This document shows positions 1 to 6,483 of a stretch of 7,774 bases of DNA, piece after piece. Where the stretch lies: positions 1-7,774 of the forward strand of contig JAGNOB010000065.1 in the NCBI GenBank assembly GCA_017990305.1, given 5' to 3'. The position numbers and the translations under genes were made by a program. Origin of the DNA: Leucobacter sp. (GTDB lineage: Bacteria; Actinomycetota; Actinomycetes; Actinomycetales; Microbacteriaceae). Under the pieces are notes generated by a model. That model searched no databases, was not told the DNA's origin, and saw only the letters and a list, made by a program, of their open reading frames with translations. Each line of letters begins with the position of its first letter. Positions within the stretch are counted from its first letter, which is position 1.

Positions 1-2520
1 CGCATCGACTATGTCGCAGACCCCCTGATCTCGGGCGGCGACGGCGACGTCGCGCAGCTGTTCGAACGGGACGCTCACGAGCATCGCAGGGAGGAAGTAC
101 TTGTCGATCAGCGCAGCAGCCGTACCGAGACATGTCACGGCGTCGGCCTTGCGGTCGCAGCCCCACTCCGCGACCGCGGTGAGTAGCCGACGATCTACAC
201 GCTGGCGTTTTGTGGCGCCGGGGTCCCCGACAGACTGCGCGAGGAGGAGCGCCTCGACGTCGTTTCCAGAGAACAGCGCGAGTCGCGCCTGTTCGAGCCG
301 AAAGGTCGGCTCGTCCTCGTCAGTGCCGGCGAGGAGGCTCTCTGCCCTGGCAAGGTTGCCGATGGAACTGTTGAGCATCGCTTCGAACGTGACGACGTAT
401 TTGCTCCAGGCCGCTGGGATGGGGGTATGGCGCCGCCCGTCCTCGAGACCCGACACGAAATGAGCGAGCGCGAGTGCGGTTCCCCTGGACTGCCGCATCA
501 TCGCTGCCTCAGCGATGAGAAGCATGGTCCAAGGTTCGAGGCGGTCGCTGATAGGTGACAGCCGATCGACTGCCTGCTGCAGGAGGGCGGGGTCTCGGTT
601 CTCTTCAGCAACGTGCGCACGTGCGACCTCTGCGCCAACCCAGGAGATGCCAGGTGCCGCTGCGCCTGTTGATCGCGCAAGCTCGTCGTACTCGTGGAGC
701 AGCTCGCCAGCTCGGCGAACGTGGCCGTCGATCATATCGGCGAACGCCAGCTCGGAGAGGGCAGCGAGCATCCAGTTCCGCCCTGATGCAGGGTCGGTCA
801 CCGTGCGTATTGAGGCGTGCGGAAACCCGTGCCACGGAGTGGAGATCTTGAACTCCGAGAGGCGGCGAAGCCGTTTCAGGCTGCGCCGGGCACGCCCGAA
901 GTCTCCGACTGCGATCGCGGTACCAGCGATCTCGCGGTAGAACACCGAGAGGGAGCCGTTGCCAGGCAGCACCGCAGGCGCTGCTTCCCCGGAGTCCCCG
1001 GATGCCGATAGCGCTGGGGCGCCGTCAGGGGCGAGGCGTCCTTCAAGATGCAGCATGAGGGTCTTCGCCTCTTCGAGGTCTCCGAGCACCCGTTTCAGTA
1101 CCATCGCCTCGCAGACGAGGTGGAGGTGCGTCGGCCCCTGCGGCGTCGCGATGCCCTGTGGCAGGTGGTGTTCGAGACCGCGCTGCCAAATGCGCAGCAG
1201 GTACCGCAGGCGGGCAGGCGCGACACCGACGAGCGGAAACTCAAAAAACAACAGGGCTGCGGTGAACGTGGGGTGCTGTAGCAGCACCTCTTCCGGGAGC
1301 GCGCGCAGCGTCCGGAGGCATGGCTCGCCCTCGTCGGTGATGAGGGTGAAGTTCTGCGCAAAGGTAATCGCGGCCTCATCGTATTCTTCCGCCGCGCAAA
1401 AGAGACGGAAGGCCGTGTACGGTGCAGTGCCGGCGACTTCGCGTGCGCGCCCGTCGTAGAGCCGTTTGCGGTGCTCGACGTCGATTGTGTTGACGGCGTA
1501 CTCCGCAAATGCGGTGCGAACAGACTGGTGGCAGCGATACTCGCTCGCGCCGGGGCTTGGCACCTCGACAAGAAATCCGTGCTCGGTGAGATATCGGATC
1601 GCGGCTGCTGCTGCCGCATCGTCGTCGCCCAGGATGCTACGAATCAGGTTCACGCTGATGGCATGGATTTGGGATGCTGCAAGGATCACGGTGCGCGCAT
1701 CGGCCTCCATGATCTCCAGGGAGGCCATGGCGAACGCGTTGAGGTTCGAGAGCGGATCGAAGCGCTGGGTCGCAGCGCCTCCGGCCCACATCCGTCCATC
1801 CTCGGTCTCGACGTAGAGCCCATCAGCGCCAAGATTCAGTGCTGCACGAATCGCGAGCGGCCAACCCTCCGACCGGGCCATCGCCGTAGCGAGGCTGTGG
1901 CTCGGGGGCACCTGAAGCGATTCGATCAACTCGGCGGTCTCGTCTGGTGTGAGGCTGAGGTCGGCTGCCCCAATCAGTCGAACACGCGTGGTTGCACTCA
2001 CCAGGGGGCCATCGAGCAGGGTGACGCTGCGACCGATCACGATGAGGGTGAGCTTTGGTGACTCGGCCGACAGTTCGGCAAGCTCCATGTCCGTTGTCGC
2101 CTCGGTCGCGAGGTGGAAATCATCGACAACGAGCGTGAGAGAGGTGTGCAGCCCGCGTGCGAGCTGGGTGACGGACGCAGGGGATGCTGCCCCTCCCTCA
2201 AGGGGTGTGGCTGAGTGCGGCGCGATTGCCGCAGCAATGTCAGCCCACAGCGCACGCGGGCCAGCGTCGGAGCAGTGCACCCAGCGGACAGGGAACAAGC
2301 CGTCCTCATCGCCTCCCAGCCAGTCCGTAATAGTCGCGGTCTTGCCGAAGCCCGTTGGGGCGAGAACGAGCGTCAACCGCTGCATACCCGCCGACCGTGC
2401 GGTTTCCTCCGTAAGGCGCTGAAGTAGACGGCACCGGCTCGGAAGGGCGACGCGTCCGCCGTCGGCGACTGTGCGCTGAGCATGCTCTGGTGGGCCAGAG
2501 AAGCTGTTCAAACGCAGCAT
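1..2520 (-). CDS. MalT-like (LAL-type) LuxR-family ATPase transcriptional regulator, C-terminus cut by window edge
   Basis: Reading from an ATG at 2520, 840 codons are open to the left edge with no stop. Visible parts: Walker A APTGFGKT (residues 54-61), Walker B TLVVDDFH (129-136; D133/D134), a sensor-like IGRS (162-165), then LTPDETAELI and EGWPLAI (about 190-225), which are typical of MalT-type STAND ATPases. A winged-helix-like segment with RCHQSVRTAFAEY (329-341) follows, then a long alpha-helical, TPR-like region (about 370-840). In this family an ATP- and effector-driven oligomer activates transcription through a C-terminal LuxR helix-turn-helix. None is visible here, and about 60 or more residues should remain beyond base 1. 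The start is supported by AGAAAGG five bases upstream. The gene is divergent from the pilus genes, so it is a candidate regulator of them (inference). The effector is unknown. Family assignment is firm; the target is not. Confidence 0.88.
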   Translation of the reverse strand, partial: MLRLNSFSGPPEHAQRTVADGGRVALPSRCRLLQRLTEETARSAGMQRLTLVLAPTGFGKTATITDWLGGDEDGLFPVRWVHCSDAGPRALWADIAAAIAPHSATPLEGGAASPASVTQLARGLHTSLTLVVDDFHLATEATTDMELAELSAESPKLTLIVIGRSVTLLDGPLVSATTRVRLIGAADLSLTPDETAELIESLQVPPSHSLATAMARSEGWPLAIRAALNLGADGLYVETEDGRMWAGGAATQRFDPLSNLNAFAMASLEIMEADARTVILAASQIHAISVNLIRSILGDDDAAAAAAIRYLTEHGFLVEVPSPGASEYRCHQSVRTAFAEYAVNTIDVEHRKRLYDGRAREVAGTAPYTAFRLFCAAEEYDEAAITFAQNFTLITDEGEPCLRTLRALPEEVLLQHPTFTAALLFFEFPLVGVAPARLRYLLRIWQRGLEHHLPQGIATPQGPTHLHLVCEAMVLKRVLGDLEEAKTLMLHLEGRLAPDGAPALSASGDSGEAAPAVLPGNGSLSVFYREIAGTAIAVGDFGRARRSLKRLRRLSEFKISTPWHGFPHASIRTVTDPASGRNWMLAALSELAFADMIDGHVRRAGELLHEYDELARSTGAAAPGISWVGAEVARAHVAEENRDPALLQQAVDRLSPISDRLEPWTMLLIAEAAMMRQSRGTALALAHFVSGLEDGRRHTPIPAAWSKYVVTFEAMLNSSIGNLARAESLLAGTDEDEPTFRLEQARLALFSGNDVEALLLAQSVGDPGATKRQRVDRRLLTAVAEWGCDRKADAVTCLGTAAALIDKYFLPAMLVSVPFEQLRDVAVAARDQGVCDIVDA

Positions 2521-2816
2521 GAGCGCCTTTCTTGTCGCAAAGGGGGCAGTGCAGGGGTATGGCTCGCGAACGTTACCGCTATCAAGGGGAAGATCAGGGG
2601 GAAGTTCGCTTTCTTTTCAACATACACACCCTCACCCCAGCCTATGCTGAACGTCGGCGACACGGAACTGTTTGTTTTCTATGAATTCAGTTGTCCGATG
2701 TGCGCCGAACAGAGCATTTCCGCTGAGAAGCACTTCTCGCGGTATGTATCTCACACCAACGACGGTCTTGGGGAAGACCAGTTGGTCGCGTCGCACACGC
2801 GTGCGCGCAAAGTAAT
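2521..2816. other. Divergent intergenic region between regulator and pilus genes
   Basis: About 300 bases separate the two divergent genes. The middle (about 2600-2750) is visibly richer in A/T than the flanking genes, as expected for a promoter region. For the regulator (minus strand) the best candidate I see is TTGATA (2585-2580) followed after 18 bases by CATACC (2561-2556), a poor -10. For the pilus genes the clearest -10-like hexamer is TAATTT at 2813-2818, with no good -35 (see separate entry). A plus-strand open frame (2644-2859) crosses the region, but it lacks a ribosome-binding site and I do not call it a gene. No convincing terminator or RNA gene is visible. Confidence 0.6.
2526..2532 (-). 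promoter_or_regulatory. Ribosome-binding site of the MalT-like regulator
   Basis: On the minus strand AGAAAGG lies five bases before the ATG at 2520-2518. It decides the start in preference to the later in-frame ATG at codon 46, which would leave only eight residues before the Walker A motif. Confidence 0.6.
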
Positions 2817-2818
2817 TT
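2792..2818 (+). promoter_or_regulatory. Candidate dyad plus -10-like element upstream of the tip gene
   Basis: Bases 2792-2807 form a dyad with 8-base arms and one mismatch (CGCACACG / CGTGCGCG), centred on ACGCGT. It is followed five bases later by TAATTT (2813-2818), which fits the TANNNT -10 pattern. No recognisable -35 precedes it. That would suit an activator-dependent promoter with the dyad as the bound site, possibly for the divergent LuxR-type regulator (inference). If this -10 is real, the TTG at 2817 cannot be the start codon. GC-rich dyads of this size also arise by chance. Confidence 0.2.
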
Positions 2819-5800
2819 GGGGGACAGGTTGGGGAAGCCTAGAAATAGGGGGATTGTGACGAGCGCGCTCATATTGAGCGCGCTCGTCGGAATCGTCATG
2901 CCATTGGGTGATACTGCCGTTGCTTCGGCACAGGCGGCCACGCTGGATCAGGCGATGCCTGAATCCTCCGTCACCGAGGACGCTCAGCTCACCGAGGAAC
3001 CGGGCGAGACCGCAGCGCCGGAAACCGGTCTTGAGGAGACCGCGCCAGAAGCAGAGCAGCCCGAAGCTGAGACGGAACAGCCGAAGCCCTCACCCAAGCC
3101 CGAGGCGCCTTCGGCGCCACGGCCGCAGTCGGCGCCGCGCGCGCTTGCTGCCCAGAACGCACTGAGCTGCGTCGCGGGCAACGTGTATTCGGTTTCTAGC
3201 AACGGTGCATTGCAGCATATTTCAGTCTCGGGCGATGTCGGCAACGTCAGAAATGTTGGAACTCGCGCCCAGAACGTGTCGTCCTTTAACGGCCTCGGCA
3301 TCGGCGACGAAGGTCGTGCCGTCTACGCATATGAGCGCACCAGCTCGAGATCCAACACCGTCTACCGCTTTGACACGTCCTCGCAGACCTGGGGCGTCGC
3401 GACCAAGCGGGAGTTCTCGGCATCGGACGCGAACGTCTCGAGCCTGGTAGCCGGTGCCGTCGACTCCGACGGCAGGTACTGGGTAGGCGGCTTCAACTCC
3501 TCGCGTAACTTCCAGCTTTGGGCGATGAACGACGCCGGCACCGCTATGGAGCAGCGAGGACAGGCTGACCTTTCGTCGCGCGGGTGGAGCTCAGCTGACG
3601 GAAACGGCGATATGGCCTTTGACACGCTCGGCAACTTGTACATTGTGCGCGGCAAGAGTACCGGAAACGCTTTGGATGTGTTCCGTGTCAATCCCGGGGA
3701 CCTGATCAAAGGCACGGGGGTTAACCGGATCAGGGTCGCGGCAAACGAGAACACGAACAACAGCCCGTTCAACGGCGTGAACGGCGTTGCGTACGACGCT
3801 TCTGGGAAATTGTTCCTTGGCGGCTCGTGGAGCTCCAACTGGACGACCACAAACTCGATCGGTTACATGCCGCTTCCCCTCGCAACGAATGCGACGCCAA
3901 AGAGTCTGAGGCTCACGGGTGTCAGCCTCTCCACGACTGACCTCGCTTCCTGTGGCTATCCGCCCACCGTGAAGCTACAGAAAAACTTGCCGGACGGCCG
4001 TGTCGCACCAACCGACCAGTTCAAACTTGAACTCAAGAGCGTAGATGTCGCACAGGGGAACCGCGAGACAACGCTCGGCACCATCAACACTGCCGGCTCC
4101 GACGTGGGTGTCCAGGAGCAGGTACTTGGTCCAATTCCGGTCGCGGCAGGCGGCTCCATCTCGATCACAGAAAGTGTGATCGGCAATACGGGCCCTGGTA
4201 ACTACGCATCGCGTTGGCAGTGCGCCGTCGGCGACACTGTCATTGCTGAGGGCACCGGTAGGAGCAACGACACACCCATCCTGATTCCTACGACTACGCA
4301 GGGCAAGGAAGTTCTCTGCACGTTCACAAACACGGTCGCGCAGGCCAAAAAGACGGCCGTTCCGGCTTCTGGTACCGCCGTTGACCGGGATGACGCCAGA
4401 GGCGGCATTGTTCGTTACACGCTGAGTTTTGACAACCTCACCGGTCCGACGGCGACGGACATTCTTTACAGCGACTACCTCTCAGACGTGCTGGATGATG
4501 CTGTGTTTGTCGACAGTAAAGGCAACGAGTCGAAAGTCCCGGTTGTTCAGACCACGGGTGGCATCGTCTATGACGCTGCGAAACACTGGAACGCCGACAA
4601 AAAGATTCTCCGTGTGGAGGGTAAAGCCGCCAAGAATTCCACAGCGTCACTGAGCTTCTCCGTGCGTGTTCTTCCGAACGATACTGACTCTGACGCGCGC
4701 CAAGCTTCTTCGAACTCGACGACGTCGCCGCAGGGCTATTTCCTCCGCAACAAGCTAGCTCGAGGCACCGCCGACACACCACCTGCCGAGTGCAAGCCGG
4801 GTTTCTGCACTGAGCATCCCATCAACGCATGGACTGTGACGAAGGACTCGCTGCCAGCCGACGGGGCACGACTGCACAAGGGCGGAAACGTGCATTACAA
4901 GGTGACCGCTAAGAAGGCGAATGCGGGCACAGTTCTGAACGGGCTGGTGTTGCAGGATGACCTTACCCATGTATTCAAGAGCGCAGGTTGGGCTCCGGGC
5001 GCTATGGTTCCCGGCGGCGCCAATGGCAAGGGCGTTTACCTCTTTAATGAGGACAATCGGACTATCGGGCTCGACGGCAAACCGAATACGGAGAACCCGG
5101 GGCAGCTGCGTTCTGTGCAGGACGTGGCGGCGCCCGAGCTGCGCAATTTCGCTGCTCCGGGAGCGCCAGAGGACATGCGCTGGATCGTAACCTCGGGGGC
5201 ACCAATCAACATGCCGAAGGAAGCGGAACGCGCCGAAATGTGGTTCGCGGTTGTTGCCGCAGAGAGCCCGGCGGGAATCCCTAACCCGAGCATTTGGGTA
5301 GGCCAGGGCAAGGCTCCCGCGTCTGGCTGGGTCTTTGCGAACTACGCAACGGGCATGGCTGCAAAGCAGCCAGGTTCCAACGGCGGTTTTGCGCCGAATG
5401 AGTGTGCCACGGGGACCACAGTCCCAGACACGTCTGCGGCTCCAAACTCGGCACAGCCGATCGACACCAAGTTCCCGAGCACCTGCCGCACGCAGCATGA
5501 GGTGAGTCAGAACTACTTCACAATCCGTAAGGATGCGGGCGGCGCAGGCGTACAGGATCTCGCTGATGACGCCAGCTGGGATCCTGACCCTACCGGTCTC
5601 TGGAACATGGTCGGACACGAGTTCGAGATCCGCGACACCGATGCGAAGACCGGCAAGGCGACCTCCTACCCGTCGGTGAAGCTCTGCCGCACGGACTACG
5701 ACCCGTACAGCGCAACCAAGCCTTGGACCGGCAAGTGGGTGTCTGCCGCGAACGCGACTGACACGACCCGGTTTGCTTTCGGTGCGGACGGGGCGGAGAT

Positions 5801-6401
5801 CCAGCAGAACATTATTCGGTGGAACAACGAGCACCCTGCCCTAGAGGATCAGCTACCAGTGTGTGGCACGATCTACCCGATCAGTTCGGGTGCGCAGAAG
5901 GGCCGCTGGCGCTCAGAGAACCTCGAAGCCGGCGACTACTGGCTCATGGAGACGAAGGCTCCCAACGCGCAGGCAGCCGTGGACGCGACGACCAAGAGTC
6001 CGCGCCCTGTGCCCGGAGTTCAGCGTCTCGCGCAGCCAGTCCCGTTCAAGATCTGGCCTGAGGCGGATGGGCCGGTCATCGGTGAGTCATCGATGCAGGG
6101 GCGCGGTCAGCTCGACGTCGGAAACGGCTCTGGTGGCTACCTCGACCGCTGCAACCCTGGCCAGCAAGAGGAAGGCGAGTTCCTGCCAGGTGGCACCGTC
6201 GCAGAGCGTCCGACCGCCTGCGTGAACCCGACCGGCTACCTCATGCTCGTCAAGGATCCGGCGCCAACACCACTTCCCCTCACCGGCGGAGTGGGGCCCT
6301 GGATGCTCTGGGGCAGTGGGGCAGTCGTACTGCTTCTGGCTTCGGCGGGAATCATCTGGTGGCGCGTGCGCCGACCAGTGGCCCCCCGCCACGGCGCATA
6401 G
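2817..6401 (+). CDS. LPXTG-anchored pilus tip adhesin-like surface protein with propeller-like head
   Basis: Secreted, 1194 residues if started at TTG 2817. TTG 2829 (GGGGGA upstream) or GTG 2856 (AGGGGG upstream) may be the true start; 2829 keeps the basic n-region. Order: signal peptide (cleavage near AQA40/A41); Glu/Pro/Ala-rich linker (41-112); beta-propeller-like domain (about 115-380) with repeated D-x-x-G-x-x-(Y/W) blades and flanking C118/C379, resembling DUF6923-type heads; a CnaB-like domain (about 383-507; K389, E452, N505); two DUF11/DUF7927-like domains (about 511-650 and 671-850); a SpaA/CnaB-like domain (about 898-1085) with E-box YWLMETKAP (E1045); LPLTG (1153-1157), membrane helix (about 1162-1182) and basic tail. 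It has no YPK pilin motif, so it should cap rather than extend a pilus. It precedes the major pilin by 82 bases. The role as tip adhesin is inferred from architecture and gene order; the ligand is unknown. Confidence 0.85.
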   Translation: MGDRLGKPRNRGIVTSALILSALVGIVMPLGDTAVASAQAATLDQAMPESSVTEDAQLTEEPGETAAPETGLEETAPEAEQPEAETEQPKPSPKPEAPSAPRPQSAPRALAAQNALSCVAGNVYSVSSNGALQHISVSGDVGNVRNVGTRAQNVSSFNGLGIGDEGRAVYAYERTSSRSNTVYRFDTSSQTWGVATKREFSASDANVSSLVAGAVDSDGRYWVGGFNSSRNFQLWAMNDAGTAMEQRGQADLSSRGWSSADGNGDMAFDTLGNLYIVRGKSTGNALDVFRVNPGDLIKGTGVNRIRVAANENTNNSPFNGVNGVAYDASGKLFLGGSWSSNWTTTNSIGYMPLPLATNATPKSLRLTGVSLSTTDLASCGYPPTVKLQKNLPDGRVAPTDQFKLELKSVDVAQGNRETTLGTINTAGSDVGVQEQVLGPIPVAAGGSISITESVIGNTGPGNYASRWQCAVGDTVIAEGTGRSNDTPILIPTTTQGKEVLCTFTNTVAQAKKTAVPASGTAVDRDDARGGIVRYTLSFDNLTGPTATDILYSDYLSDVLDDAVFVDSKGNESKVPVVQTTGGIVYDAAKHWNADKKILRVEGKAAKNSTASLSFSVRVLPNDTDSDARQASSNSTTSPQGYFLRNKLARGTADTPPAECKPGFCTEHPINAWTVTKDSLPADGARLHKGGNVHYKVTAKKANAGTVLNGLVLQDDLTHVFKSAGWAPGAMVPGGANGKGVYLFNEDNRTIGLDGKPNTENPGQLRSVQDVAAPELRNFAAPGAPEDMRWIVTSGAPINMPKEAERAEMWFAVVAAESPAGIPNPSIWVGQGKAPASGWVFANYATGMAAKQPGSNGGFAPNECATGTTVPDTSAAPNSAQPIDTKFPSTCRTQHEVSQNYFTIRKDAGGAGVQDLADDASWDPDPTGLWNMVGHEFEIRDTDAKTGKATSYPSVKLCRTDYDPYSATKPWTGKWVSAANATDTTRFAFGADGAEIQQNIIRWNNEHPALEDQLPVCGTIYPISSGAQKGRWRSENLEAGDYWLMETKAPNAQAAVDATTKSPRPVPGVQRLAQPVPFKIWPEADGPVIGESSMQGRGQLDVGNGSGGYLDRCNPGQQEEGEFLPGGTVAERPTACVNPTGYLMLVKDPAPTPLPLTGGVGPWMLWGSGAVVLLLASAGIIWWRVRRPVAPRHGA
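2858..2888 (+). repeat. Perfect 13-bp inverted repeat (doubled palindrome) in signal-peptide codons
   Basis: Arms GACGAGCGCGCTC (2858-2870) and GAGCGCGCTCGTC (2876-2888) are exact reverse complements around the loop ATATT. T2857/G2889 could add one wobble pair. Inside each arm, GAGCGCGCTC (2861-2870 and 2876-2885) is itself a perfect palindrome, so the same 10-mer also occurs as a direct repeat with 15-base spacing. It encodes S-A-L-I-L-S-A-L of the hydrophobic signal segment. No T-tract follows on either strand, so it is not an intrinsic terminator. It could be an mRNA hairpin limiting initiation, a pair of operator sites, or a coding coincidence. Confidence 0.85.
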
Positions 6402-6412
6402 ACCTTTACTCC

Positions 6413-6427
6413 GGGGCAGCGCGCCCC
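6413..6427 (+). other. Short GC hairpin after the tip gene stop codon
   Basis: GGGGC (6413-6417) can pair with GCCCC (6423-6427) across a 5-base loop, starting 12 bases after the TAG. With only five pairs and no T-tract it is a poor intrinsic terminator. At most it could be a weak attenuator or mRNA-processing element between tip and shaft genes. Confidence 0.25.
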
Positions 6428-6431
6428 ACCA

Positions 6432-6464
6432 AACTTCACATCATCGAAGAACTTCACATCATCG
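6432..6464 (+). repeat. Perfect 15-base direct repeat, 18-base period, between tip and shaft genes
   Basis: AACTTCACATCATCG occurs at 6432-6446 and again at 6450-6464, separated by AAG. It is non-coding, lies directly upstream of the pilin ribosome-binding site, and is less GC-rich than the surrounding genes. Each copy contains TTCACA, one base from a -35 TTGACA, but I see no matching -10. It may be a protein- or RNA-binding site or a replication-slippage duplication. Confidence 0.85.
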
Positions 6465-6471
6465 TTTTCAA

Positions 6472-6479
6472 GAAGGGGA
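6472..6479 (+). promoter_or_regulatory. Strong ribosome-binding site of the major pilin
   Basis: GAAGGGGA ends four bases before the ATG at 6484, the G-run lying five bases away. It is clearly better placed than any site available to the upstream tip gene, which fits the high subunit number a shaft pilin needs. Confidence 0.75.
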
Positions 6480-6483
6480 AACC

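Noticed and set aside
1599..1618. GC-rich repeat with GCGGC / GCCGC arms
   Set aside because: It is the codon run for a poly-alanine helix (DDDAAAAAAI) in the regulator, so the symmetry follows from Ala codons.
101..2427. Several plus-strand open frames of 60-200 codons (for example 959-1459, 1471-2061, 1949-2422)
   Set aside because: They lie wholly inside the minus-strand regulator, which has coherent ATPase motifs throughout. Their translations are Arg/Ser/Pro/Ala-rich shadows of GC-rich DNA without recognisable domains.
2482..2859. A 125-codon plus-strand frame across the divergent region
   Set aside because: Its first codons overlap the 5' end of the regulator and no ribosome-binding site precedes it. 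Only the shorter part from 2644 deserves a look, and that is listed as a low-interest finding.
2858..2888. Intrinsic terminator interpretation of the strong hairpin
   Set aside because: No T-run follows the stem on either strand, and the signal-peptide reading frame runs straight through it.
4755..5834. A 359-codon minus-strand open frame
   Set aside because: It is antisense to the well-supported domains of the tip protein. Its composition is Arg/Val-rich and shows no domain, signal or ribosome-binding site that I can see; long antisense frames are common in GC-rich genes.
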